From Synergistaceae bacterium UBA5560 (lineage in GTDB: Bacteria > Synergistota > Synergistia > Synergistales > Aminiphilaceae), in assembly GCA_002425685.1 (NCBI GenBank), contig DIMS01000086.1:527-27293 (forward strand): a stretch of DNA of 26,767 nt. The letters run 5' to 3'. Of the stretch, positions 6,261 through 13,712 are shown in pieces. Both the position numbers and the translations under genes were made by a program. The notes beneath the pieces were generated by a model, which ran no database searches, was not told the DNA's origin, and saw nothing but the letters and a program-made list of their open reading frames with translations. Every line of letters starts with the position of its first letter. Position 1 is the first letter of the stretch.

Positions 6261-6422
6261 CTACTTGTCCTTCGCCGCAAGCGACGCGACGCCCCAGACC
6301 AGCAGTCCCAGAACAAATCCTGTCGCAAGGTGCAGAATCGTCTCGGGCTCCCATTCCAGGGATGTCAGCACGACGGCGCACCCCAAAAACCCCACGCCCA
6401 ACAAGAGATATTTTTTTCGCAC
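6261..6422 (-). CDS. Putative small two-helix membrane protein, 53 aa
   Basis: From a GTG at 6422 the frame reads RKKYLLLGVGFLGCAVVL, then a short polar linker (EWEPET) and a second hydrophobic helix (LATGFVLGLLVWGVASL), ending KDK. The hydrophobic pattern is protein-like and the third codon positions are GC-rich. No good ribosome site precedes the GTG, and the frame overlaps the end of the 6365-6694 ORF. A -1 slip at the A7 run (6411-6417) would fuse the two. Two-helix proteins of this size are common beside phage tail or lysis genes, but I cannot name a family. Confidence 0.45.
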   Translation of the reverse strand: MRKKYLLLGVGFLGCAVVLTSLEWEPETILHLATGFVLGLLVWGVASLAAKDK

Positions 6423-6694
6423 GGGACGCGATGGACAAAGGCGTGTCCCTCCCGGAAGGACCCCTCTTCCGGGGGGTTCCCCTGCCGTTCCCGCCATACG
6501 AAAACGTTGCCGGCTCCAACGCAAGAAAACTCGTGTGTCGCCGTTTCCGGCGGGAGAGGATGTCTCCGGACCAGAAACGGCCGACCGCGCTCCCCCCGGT
6601 CGCGTCCTGATTCCGTCCGGAACGGCTCACGCTCTCCCTTGTCGAAGCGGTACGTTTCGGGCCGCAGGGGAACGAGGACAGTCCCTTCGCCCAC
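6365..6694 (-). CDS. Hypothetical protein, 109 aa
   Basis: A near-perfect ribosome site, AAAGGAGGTGA, stands 4-6 nt before the GTG at 6694. The frame begins MGEGTVLVPLRPETYRFDKG and is rich in charged residues (Arg, Glu, Gly). Synonymous positions mostly end in C or G like local genes. At codons 93-95 it reads GAA-AAA-AAT, a possible -1 slip site leading into the membrane frame at 6261-6422; without slipping it ends after a Trp/Cys-rich tail (CWAWGFWGAPSC) that looks non-native. No family recognised. The same frame is open upstream to an ATG near 6799, so a longer N-terminus is possible. Confidence 0.45.
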   Translation of the reverse strand: MGEGTVLVPLRPETYRFDKGEREPFRTESGRDRGERGRPFLVRRHPLPPETATHEFSCVGAGNVFVWRERQGNPPEEGSFREGHAFVHRVPCEKNISCWAWGFWGAPSC

Positions 6695-6899
6695 CGGTTC
6701 ACCTCCTTTCCTCGCTGGATATCGAAACGAAATTTCGTCTCTCCGCTTCGTTTTTTCAACAGAAAGAGAACCACGCCCGCTCTTCCGCCCGGCGAGCATG
6801 AACTGCTGTTTCTTCCGGGTTCCTGCAGCTGTCCGGGCAGCCGCCGCACGAAGAGGAGGGGAAAGCGCGGACCGCAAGGAAGCCACGACCCCCTTGTGT

Positions 6900-7412
6900 T
6901 CACGGAAGAGAAGCATCTTCCTCGTCCGAGAACACAAGGGGAAGGGCCGCTTCGAGAACGAGGGCATCCTCGCCGGATTCGACGTAATATCCTTTCTGTC
7001 GATCCGTGGCGAAAAACCCCCAGAGTCGGTAGAAGGCGCGAGCGCCGTCGTTCGACTCTCGGACCTCCAGGCGGACTCTCCGGCACTCCGCTTCCTCTCC
7101 GAGAACGCACATGGCGAGGAGGAGCTGCGAAGCGAAGCCGCAGCGCCTGGCTTCGGGCAGAACAGCGAGGCGCATGACGGAGAGCACCTGTTTTCCCCAA
7201 CGGCAGGCACCGTACCCCCAGAGCGTCTCCCTGGAGAAGATACCCACATAGACCGCCCCCTTGGGTTCTCCAAGGAAGCGACGCGAGGGAGAGTTTCCCA
7301 GATCCATGACAAAAATGGAACGAGGCCACGGAGAGGAGAAACATGCCGTCTCCACTCTCACGATGGCCTCAATGTCTTTCTCTCCGAGAAACGTCACGTT
7401 CCCCAGATACAT
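6900..7412 (-). CDS. rimI: Ribosomal protein S18-alanine N-acetyltransferase (RimI-like GNAT)
   Basis: 170 aa with the GNAT fold. The N-terminal part (DIEAIVRVETACFSSPWPRS) is typical of RimI, the acetyl-CoA-binding region reads VMRLAVLPEARRCGFASQLL, and NDGARAFYRLWGF matches the RimI/Ard1 C-terminal motif. RimI acetylates the N-terminal alanine of S18; other substrates are possible for relatives. The ATG at 7412 has AGAGG 5 nt upstream. It lies 76 nt after purA in the same direction and is the last gene of the long minus-strand array before the phage island. Confidence 0.85.
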   Translation of the reverse strand: MYLGNVTFLGEKDIEAIVRVETACFSSPWPRSIFVMDLGNSPSRRFLGEPKGAVYVGIFSRETLWGYGACRWGKQVLSVMRLAVLPEARRCGFASQLLLAMCVLGEEAECRRVRLEVRESNDGARAFYRLWGFFATDRQKGYYVESGEDALVLEAALPLVFSDEEDASLP

Positions 7413-7488
7413 GGGAGCCTCTCCACCACACCGTTCGTCCGCGATCCCCTTCGGGCCGGGGTATGCGCGGCCGTTGTCCTTTCCGGGA

Positions 7489-8775
7489 CTAGAGCCCCTG
7501 GAGGATGGTCTCCTCCCGGGCGGGTCCGACGCCGATGAGCAGCGCCTTCACGCCGGAGAAGTCCTCCAGGAAGCGCACATAGTTCCTGGCGTTCTCGGGA
7601 AGGTCCTCCACCTTTCGGCATCCGCCGATCTCCTCTTTCCATCCCGGCAGGGAACGGTAGACGGGAACAACTCTGTCGAGGCGATGGCCGCCCCCGGGGA
7701 AGTGCTCCGTAACCTCGCCGTCCAGCTCGTATCCGACGGCAACCTGGATTTCGTCGAGCCCGGTGAGGACGTCGAGTTTGGTAAGAGCCATGCCCGTGAG
7801 ACCGTTCACACGCGCCGCATAGCGCAGAGCCACGAGATCGAGCCATCCGCAACGGCGCGGACGTCCCGTGGTGGCACCGTACTCGCCGCCCTTTTCCCGG
7901 AGGCGTTCGCCGATCTCTCCTTTGTCCTCCGTGGGGAAGGGCCCCTCGCCCACGCGGGTACAGTAGGCCTTGACGACGCCGAGAACTCTGTCGATCCGAG
8001 TGGGGCTGACGCCGCTTCCCGTGCAGGCACCGGCGGATACGGGGGTGGAGGCGGTCACGTAGGGATAGGTCCCGTGGTCCATGTCGAGGAGCGTCCCCTG
8101 GGCTCCCTCGAAGAGCACGCCCTTTCCCGCGTCCAGTGCCTCGTTGACGACTCTGGAAGCATCGCCCACGTAGGGGGCGAGGGACTTCCCCCAGTCCAGG
8201 GCAGTGTCGAAGAGGTCGTCGAAGGGGAGCGGATCGACGCCGCAGACTCTGGACAGGTAGAGGTTCTTCAGTTCGAGGTTCTGGCGCAGTTTCATCCGGA
8301 GCACCTCCGTGTCGAGGAGATCCTCCACGCGGATGCCGATGCGGTTGACTTTGTCGGCGTAGCAGGGACCGATGCCCCGGTGGGTGGTGCCGATCTTGCG
8401 CCCTTTCCCCCGGAGACGTTCCTCCGCCTCGTCGAGCACCTTGTGATAGGGCATGACCACGTGGGCAGCACCGCTCACCACGAGGCGCGCCCGGTCCTTA
8501 CCCTTGTCCTGCAAGTCCTTGAGCTCCGTCAGAAGCTGTCCCGGATCGACCACGACGCCGTTGCCGATCACGCAGGTCTTGCCCGTGTAGAGCATGCCCG
8601 ACGGAAGAAGGTGGAAGATGTATTTGTCCTTTCCGACGATGACCGTATGGCCTGCGTTGGCTCCTCCCTGATAGCGGACTACCAAATCCACCCGATCCGC
8701 CAGGGCGTCCACCACGCGCCCCTTTCCCTCGTCGCCCCACTGGGCACCAATGATGACTTCCGCTTTTCCAGGCAT
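7489..8775 (-). CDS. purA: Adenylosuccinate synthetase
   Basis: 428 aa, full family length. It joins IMP and aspartate using GTP in the first committed step to AMP. Visible motifs: the GDEGKG phosphate loop at residues 14-19 with catalytic Asp15, QGGANAGHTV with His43, GIGPCYADK, the switch segment EGAQGTLLDMDHGTYPYVT, and TTGRPRRCGW. The start is the ATG at 8775 with AGGAGGA 7 nt upstream; the longer in-frame extension to 8913 is rejected because it lies inside the leader hairpins. A TACAAT promoter and two hairpins upstream suggest purA also has its own transcript, separate from the envelope genes before it. Confidence 0.97.
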   Translation of the reverse strand: MPGKAEVIIGAQWGDEGKGRVVDALADRVDLVVRYQGGANAGHTVIVGKDKYIFHLLPSGMLYTGKTCVIGNGVVVDPGQLLTELKDLQDKGKDRARLVVSGAAHVVMPYHKVLDEAEERLRGKGRKIGTTHRGIGPCYADKVNRIGIRVEDLLDTEVLRMKLRQNLELKNLYLSRVCGVDPLPFDDLFDTALDWGKSLAPYVGDASRVVNEALDAGKGVLFEGAQGTLLDMDHGTYPYVTASTPVSAGACTGSGVSPTRIDRVLGVVKAYCTRVGEGPFPTEDKGEIGERLREKGGEYGATTGRPRRCGWLDLVALRYAARVNGLTGMALTKLDVLTGLDEIQVAVGYELDGEVTEHFPGGGHRLDRVVPVYRSLPGWKEEIGGCRKVEDLPENARNYVRFLEDFSGVKALLIGVGPAREETILQGL

Positions 8776-8800
8776 GTTCCATTCCTCCTCAGATTTCCTC

Positions 8801-8821
8801 GCGGACCGCCGGACGGTCCGC
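8801..8821 (-). promoter_or_regulatory. purA leader hairpin 2 (next to the ribosome site)
   Basis: A perfect 8-bp stem, GCGGACCG (8801-8808) with CGGTCCGC (8814-8821), has a 5-nt loop and ends 26 nt upstream of the purA ATG, just before the AGGAGGA ribosome site. It has no T-run after it, so it is not a simple terminator. Confidence 0.6.
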
Positions 8822-8860
8822 ATGGGGGAAACACATCTCCGACACGCGGAGGCATTCCCC

Positions 8861-8881
8861 ATGTCGTTCCGGAAACGACAT
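8861..8881 (-). promoter_or_regulatory. purA leader hairpin 1 (at the predicted transcript 5' end)
   Basis: A perfect 8-bp stem, ATGTCGTT (8861-8868) with AACGACAT (8874-8881), begins within a few bases of the transcription start expected from the TACAAT box. Its loop (CCGGA on the plus strand) is identical to that of hairpin 2. Confidence 0.6.
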
Positions 8882-8884
8882 CTG

Positions 8885-8913
8885 ATTGTACCCTTTGGCT
8901 TCGGGAAACACAA
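8885..8913 (-). promoter_or_regulatory. Putative purA promoter
   Basis: On the minus strand, TTGTGT (8913-8908) and TACAAT (8890-8885, 5 of 6) are separated by 17 bp. It lies immediately after the stop of the upstream deacetylase gene. The -35 box is weak. Confidence 0.5.
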
Positions 8914-8931
8914 CGATGCGGCGCACCTGCG

Positions 8932-10005
8932 CTATTCCACCGCACCGGCCTTCCCCCGGGGTTTCACTGCGCCGAAGAGCTTCGGAATCGTGACAAACTC
9001 CACGGTATCGAATTTCTCGAGAGCCAGGCTCTTCAGATAGGTAAGGGTGTGGGGGCGAATATGGCAGATGACAACCACCCATCCTCTTCTCTCGGCAATG
9101 GAGACGGCCCTGCTCATCTGCTTCCGCATGAATTTATCGTCCACCTCATGATCGAGGAAAATGCTGTTGTAAAGGGCGGGAAGACCGTGGGCGCGGGCCG
9201 TGGCAAAGGCGACGGAGTTGCCGATGGTGCGACTGTCCACGAAGGGAATCCCCTTCTCCCGCAACGTGTCCATGAGCGGCCCCATGAGTTCTGCGGAGGC
9301 GGTGGAGAGAGACCCGCGGTGATTGTTGAGGGCCACTGCGTCGGGAAGCTCCTCCAGAGAACGCAGCACGGCACTCCGGATCTCCTCGGGAGTCATTCCC
9401 TCCACGATCCAGCTCTCCTTGTAGAGCCGGGATCCCTTGACGTCCGTCACGGCCTGCATGGGCAGGTGGATCATGTAGGGGATGTCCTTTTCGTCCGCGA
9501 TCTTTCGCGCTTTTTCCGTTCCGCCCGCCCCGGGAATGATGGACCAGGTGAGCGGAATCTCCAGCTCCGCGAACTCCCGGGCCATGGCGCCGTTGTAGCC
9601 GAAATCGTCCACAACGATGCCCACCATGGGCTTCTTGCCGGGAACGACGAGTACGCCGTCGGGCATGTCCTCCACGACGGGCGCGTAGCGGCTGTCCTCG
9701 GGTTCGGAGGTGAGGGATCCGTCGGTCTGCGCCTGGAGTGTCGGCACGGGCACCGCCGGTGAAACGGCATCCTTTCCGTCCCCGGACACGACACCAGAAG
9801 GAGGCGGCGACACGCGGGTCGGCTCCGCGAGAGGCGGCGGGCCCTGCTGCGGGAACCGCTCCTCCCGGGGGAAACGCCCCGAGAGCCAAGCCGCACCGAG
9901 AAATCCCAGCCCGAGCGCAAAAATAAAGAGCACCCCGAGCCACGCGAGCCGCATATTGCCCGCCCGTCCGCCCGGAAGAACTCCGGAATGCCGTCGTCTG
10001 CTCAT
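8932..10005 (-). CDS. Divergent polysaccharide deacetylase (YibQ/DUF610-like)
   Basis: 357 aa. A basic cytoplasmic start is followed by a membrane anchor (LAWLGVLFIFALGLGFLGAA, about residues 20-40), a Pro-rich linker to about residue 100, then a NodB-like barrel: VGIVVDDFGYNGAMAREFAE, PLTWSIIPG, IPYMIHLPMQ, LNNHRGS, FVDSRTI and VVVICHIRPHT. This is the periplasmic divergent deacetylase family often found beside ctpA and envC-like genes. The ATG at 10005 has only a weak ribosome site; an in-frame ATG at 9954 just before the anchor is an alternative. The order EnvC-like, CtpA, YibQ is common in Gram-negatives and points to an envelope role. The substrate is not known. Confidence 0.88.
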   Translation of the reverse strand: MSRRRHSGVLPGGRAGNMRLAWLGVLFIFALGLGFLGAAWLSGRFPREERFPQQGPPPLAEPTRVSPPPSGVVSGDGKDAVSPAVPVPTLQAQTDGSLTSEPEDSRYAPVVEDMPDGVLVVPGKKPMVGIVVDDFGYNGAMAREFAELEIPLTWSIIPGAGGTEKARKIADEKDIPYMIHLPMQAVTDVKGSRLYKESWIVEGMTPEEIRSAVLRSLEELPDAVALNNHRGSLSTASAELMGPLMDTLREKGIPFVDSRTIGNSVAFATARAHGLPALYNSIFLDHEVDDKFMRKQMSRAVSIAERRGWVVVICHIRPHTLTYLKSLALEKFDTVEFVTIPKLFGAVKPRGKAGAVE

Positions 10006-10038
10006 CGTTTCGCTTCTTTCGTCATCCGTCAGAACTAC

Positions 10039-10098
10039 GGGATTCCACCGTCCGCAAAAGGCACTCCGGCGGGGGGCCTTCGCCTCCGGTGGAATTCC
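10039..10098. repeat. Nested inverted repeat between ctpA and the deacetylase gene
   Basis: Outer arms GGGATTCCACCG (10039-10050) and CGGTGGAATTCC (10087-10098) pair over 12 bp with one G-T mismatch. Inner arms AAGGC (10058-10062) and GCCTT (10076-10080) pair within the loop. There is no T-run on either side, so it resembles an RNA-processing or attenuator structure more than a simple terminator. Confidence 0.55.
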
Positions 10099-10115
10099 GT
10101 CCGTCTCTCTTGCGA

Positions 10116-11333
10116 TCAGCGCACGGGCAGGAGCGCCTTCAGTTCCTCCACGGCACGTTTGAGCTGTTCGTCCTTGTCGTGGTCACGATCCATTTCGCCT
10201 TCCACCAGGATGTCCGGTTCGAGCCCCACGTGGTCGATGACGCGCCCCGAGGGATTGTAGTAGCGGGCGATGGTAACATACACACCGGAACCGTCGGGAA
10301 GGGGGAAGAGCGTCTGCACCGACCCCTTTCCGAAGCTCTTCTGTCCCACCACTTTGGCCCGCCCCCGGTCCTTGAGGGCTCCTGCCACGATCTCCGAGGC
10401 GCTGGCGCTCCCTTCGTTGATGAGCACCACCAGAGGTAGTTTGGTGCGCACGCCCGAACGGGCGAACAGCTCGTCGTTGGCGCGCGAGACGCGTCCTTTC
10501 ATGCCCACCACCAGGCCGCCGTCGAGGAACATGTCCGCCACCTCCACCGCCGTATGGAGAAGCCCTCCGGGGTTGTTCCGGAGGTCCAAAACAATGCCCC
10601 GCGCCTTGCTCTGCCGGGCCTGGTCGAGAGCGCTCCGCAGCTCCTCCGTGGTCTTCTGGTTGAAATGCACCAAGCGTATGTAGGAAAGATCGTCCGAGAG
10701 GATCTCCGAACGGACGGACTTGATCTTGATGATCTCCCGCACGATGTCAAACCGGAGGAGCTGATCCTCCCCCTCCCGGCGGATCCATACCGTCACGGGA
10801 GTGTTCGGCGCACCCCGGAGGTTCTTCACCACCTGGTCCTGATCCCACCCCATGATGACCTCGTCGCCGATCTTGACGATCTCGTCCTTGGGCTTCAGGC
10901 CCACCCGGTCCGCGGGCGTTCCCTCGATGGGGCTGATGACGAGAGTCCGGCCGTCCCGCTGCCCGATGTAGATACCGAGGCCGCCGTACTCCCCCTCCAT
11001 TTCGATTTCCTCTTCTTTGAGCTGCTTGGGGTCAACGTACCGGGTGTAGGGATCTCCCCAGGCGGCGACCATGCCCTTGATGGCGCCCTGGACGAGGACA
11101 TCCTCCGACACGGGCGTTTCCCCGTCCACCTGATAGGTCTCGAGAATCGCCCGGGCCTGCTTCATCAACCACAGGGACTGCGCCCTGAAGGGGACCATCT
11201 GGGTCAGGTCCATATTCTGGGCGGAGGCCCCCATGAGAGCTCCCACCAGCACTCCACCGAGCACGAAGCCCCCGAGCAGATCCCGCATCCGCTTCCACAT
11301 GTTCGCCACTCTCACCTTCGCAAAATTTTTCAT
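10116..11333 (-). CDS. ctpA: S41 carboxy-terminal processing protease
   Basis: 405 aa. An N-terminal signal or anchor (LLGGFVLGGVLVGALMGAS, residues ~19-37) is followed by a PDZ domain (GGLGIYIGQRDGRTLVISPI, TPADRVGLKPKDEI) and the S41 core with SKARGIVLDLRNNPGG. The catalytic Ser is about residue 311 (GSASASEI) and the Lys about residue 336 (SFGKGSVQT), the expected 25-residue spacing. It would trim periplasmic proteins or peptidoglycan hydrolases. Start is the ATG at 11333; another in-frame ATG at 11300 is possible, and neither has a strong ribosome site. It lies 132 bp after the M23 hydrolase gene; that gap holds only a 6-bp hairpin (11436-11452). Confidence 0.95.
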   Translation of the reverse strand: MKNFAKVRVANMWKRMRDLLGGFVLGGVLVGALMGASAQNMDLTQMVPFRAQSLWLMKQARAILETYQVDGETPVSEDVLVQGAIKGMVAAWGDPYTRYVDPKQLKEEEIEMEGEYGGLGIYIGQRDGRTLVISPIEGTPADRVGLKPKDEIVKIGDEVIMGWDQDQVVKNLRGAPNTPVTVWIRREGEDQLLRFDIVREIIKIKSVRSEILSDDLSYIRLVHFNQKTTEELRSALDQARQSKARGIVLDLRNNPGGLLHTAVEVADMFLDGGLVVGMKGRVSRANDELFARSGVRTKLPLVVLINEGSASASEIVAGALKDRGRAKVVGQKSFGKGSVQTLFPLPDGSGVYVTIARYYNPSGRVIDHVGLEPDILVEGEMDRDHDKDEQLKRAVEELKALLPVR

Positions 11334-11465
11334 GACGCAGCCGGAACATCGCGCACTCTCCGCGCCGCCGGCATGTCTTCGCCCTCGGTCGCCTCTTTTT
11401 TCCGCCGCGTCGCTCTTTCTTGGGCGCCCTTCCCGGGAGACGACGAGTCTCCTGAGAACGCCGCG

Positions 11466-12740
11466 TCACCGCCCCAGATAGCGCATGGGATCCTTCGCTT
11501 CGCCGTTCACGCGAACCTCGAAGTGAAGATGACTCCCCGTGGCGACGCCCGTGCTGCCCACGCGGCCGATCACCTGTCCCTTGGTTACTCGCGCTCCCTC
11601 CTCCACGTGCATCCGGGAAAGGTGCGCGTACACCGTGGAAAGCTCACCGCCGTGGTCCAGAATAATCACCTGGCCGTATCCCTTGAGCCACCCCGCGTAG
11701 AGGACTTCTCCCGCGGCGGCGGCCTGCACGGGATCTCCGTCCCGTCCGTCGATGTCGATGCCGGTGTGCATGATGCGCGTCCGGAAGATGGGATGCTGCC
11801 GAATTCCGAAGGGGCTGGTGATCTGCCCCCGATGCGGCCAGGAAAGCGGCCCCGACGGACGCACGAGGAGCGTATCCGTTCGCCCCGTTCTCTCCGCCTC
11901 TTCCCTTCGCTTTTTTTCCGCCAGGCGCTGGCGCTCCACGAGAAGTTTCCGGATGACCTGCTCGATCTCCTGCTGCTCCCGGGCCAACTCCTTCGCCGCG
12001 GCTTCGAGCGACCCCCGGGAGGTGCGAACATCCTGAAGAAATCCGTTCCGTTTCTTCACCGCCGCGGCGAGGCGTTTTCGCTCCTGTTCCGCCGCAGCGC
12101 GCTGGGCGGTGAGGATCTCCTTCTGACGGAGCACTTCCTCCCGGGATGTATCGAGAAGTTTCTTGCGGGCCGCCGCCTCCTCGAAGAGGCGTTTGTCCTC
12201 CTCGGTCATTCGGTTCAGCAGATAGGCGGTAGTCATGGCCTCGTGGGTGGAGGACGCGGCGAAGAGCAGATCCAGCTCCACCATGCCTCCGTACTTGTAG
12301 AGCGCCACGACGCGCTCCCGAAGCAGTCTCCGGATCGTCTCGAGACGGGCAATGGTCTCCTCGATCTGGGTGTTCAACTGGTTAAGCCGTTCCTGGACCC
12401 GGTTCTGCTTGAGCTGCAGGACGGAGAGCTTCTGCTGGGCCACCCCGATGTCCTCGGTGAGCTTGCCGAGCTCCGCCAGAAGATCCCTTTCCTTTCCTGC
12501 GGTCTCCTTGATCTTGCGCTGGTGGAAATCGAGCTGCCTCTGGATGATTTCGAGGCGCTTCTCCTCAACGCCGATTCGTCGTTCCAGGTCTGCGAGGGAT
12601 TCCGTCTCGGCAAAGCAGAAATTTCCAGGCAGGGACAGAAAGAGAAGCAGAAACACCAGGAAAGCCATCGCACAACGGATGCCGCAGGCCGCCTCTCCGG
12701 GGCCAGGCAAGCTCCCCCCGGAACACCGTGGGGGGTTCAT
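11466..12740 (-). CDS. EnvC/PcsB-like murein hydrolase: coiled coil plus active M23 domain
   Basis: 424 aa from the ATG at 12740. A signal peptide (AMAFLVFLLLFLSLPG) precedes a long heptad-rich coiled coil (about residues 45-285), then a C-terminal M23/LytM domain. The zinc and catalytic residues are all present: H325 and D329 (HTGID), H373 (YAHLS) and the HLH of residues 404-406. It should therefore cut peptidoglycan cross-links, unlike E. coli EnvC, whose LytM domain is degenerate. It follows ftsEX directly, matching FtsEX-activated hydrolases at the septum. Start choice: GGTGG lies 7 nt before 12740; a GTG at 12776 and an ATG at 12668 just before the signal helix are alternatives. Confidence 0.92.
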   Translation of the reverse strand: MNPPRCSGGSLPGPGEAACGIRCAMAFLVFLLLFLSLPGNFCFAETESLADLERRIGVEEKRLEIIQRQLDFHQRKIKETAGKERDLLAELGKLTEDIGVAQQKLSVLQLKQNRVQERLNQLNTQIEETIARLETIRRLLRERVVALYKYGGMVELDLLFAASSTHEAMTTAYLLNRMTEEDKRLFEEAAARKKLLDTSREEVLRQKEILTAQRAAAEQERKRLAAAVKKRNGFLQDVRTSRGSLEAAAKELAREQQEIEQVIRKLLVERQRLAEKKRREEAERTGRTDTLLVRPSGPLSWPHRGQITSPFGIRQHPIFRTRIMHTGIDIDGRDGDPVQAAAAGEVLYAGWLKGYGQVIILDHGGELSTVYAHLSRMHVEEGARVTKGQVIGRVGSTGVATGSHLHFEVRVNGEAKDPMRYLGR

Positions 12741-12827
12741 CGTCCTTCCACCGGAAGGGATCAGGGTTTTCCGCACGCCCTCACCATCCTCCCGCCTCGG
12801 ATCTTCACCTTCGCCGCCTCTACTCTA

Positions 12828-13712
12828 CTACATCGGCCGAAGCGCCCGGCGGATGAAGCGCTCCACGGCCATCCAACTGCTGATCCATCCCACCGTGATG
12901 CCTCCTCCGAGGAGGATGAGCCCCAGCCGGAGGAGCATGGAGGGGTCCCGAAAGAGCTGCACGAAGGGAAGCGTGGCCTCCACTCCCCGCACGAGGGCCT
13001 CGTAGCCTCCTCCGATGAGCAGCGACGCCCCGAGGGCGCCCCCCATGCCGAGGAGCATGCCCTGGAGGACGAAGGGCAGCGCCACGAAGGTGGGTGTGGC
13101 CCCCACGAGGAGCATGACCCCGATCTCGTCCCGCCTGGAGTAGATGGAGATGCGGATGGTGTTGAAGAGCACCAGGGCACTCGCCGTGACGGCGATGACG
13201 AGGACGAACATGGAGAATCGCGTGGCGAACCGGGAGACCCTGGCGAGCTTGTCCGCCAGACCTCCCGCGTAGATCACGTCATCCACTTCGGGCATGGCGA
13301 GGAGTTCCCGGGCCACGGAAGGAGCCAGAACCGCCCGGGCGAGCCCGATCTCCAGGCTCGGCGGAAGGGGATTCTCCCCCAGGATGGTGAGCGCCTGGGC
13401 ATGTCCCTTGAGACGCGTCTTGAGCCGTTCCATGGCTTCCGCCGTGGTGACCCACCGGACGGAGGCGACTCCGGGAATCTTGTGGGCCTTGTCGGCCACG
13501 GTCTGGAGCTGCGCCTCGTTCTTGACGTAGGCCTGCACGAGAAGCTCGCTCTCCACTCTCGCCACGAGATAGCGGGTGTTCAGCATGAACAGTGCGCTGC
13601 TGCCGACGAGAAAGAACACCGCCACGGCGGTGAAGAGCGTGAGCAGCGAGAGCCCCCAGTGACGGAAGAGCAGTCTGTTCGTGTCGCGAAGAACGTACCT
13701 AAAAGTCCCCAT
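12828..13712 (-). CDS. ftsX: Cell division protein FtsX
   Basis: 294 aa permease-like partner of FtsE. A cytoplasmic N-terminus is followed by TM1 (LSLLTLFTAVAVFFLVGSSA, residues ~21-40), an extracytoplasmic domain with PGVASVRWVT and ENPLPPSLEI (both typical of FtsX), then three more membrane helices (starting at about residues 168, 210 and 260) around the RRDEIGVMLLVGATPTFV cytoplasmic loop. The ATG at 13712 lies inside the 3' end of ftsE (14-nt overlap), with GGGAGGT 9 nt upstream. FtsX transmits FtsE ATP hydrolysis across the membrane to a coiled-coil hydrolase, which is the next gene. Confidence 0.95.
   Translation of the reverse strand: MGTFRYVLRDTNRLLFRHWGLSLLTLFTAVAVFFLVGSSALFMLNTRYLVARVESELLVQAYVKNEAQLQTVADKAHKIPGVASVRWVTTAEAMERLKTRLKGHAQALTILGENPLPPSLEIGLARAVLAPSVARELLAMPEVDDVIYAGGLADKLARVSRFATRFSMFVLVIAVTASALVLFNTIRISIYSRRDEIGVMLLVGATPTFVALPFVLQGMLLGMGGALGASLLIGGGYEALVRGVEATLPFVQLFRDPSMLLRLGLILLGGGITVGWISSWMAVERFIRRALRPM

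Noticed and set aside
6530..6550. Short match to the tRNA-Val 3' end (TGTGTCGCC) as a possible att repeat
   Set aside because: Only 9 bp match and the flanks diverge at once; expected by chance in this composition.
7261..9762. 833-codon plus-strand ORF
   Set aside because: Antisense to purA and the deacetylase gene; no domain and no ribosome site.
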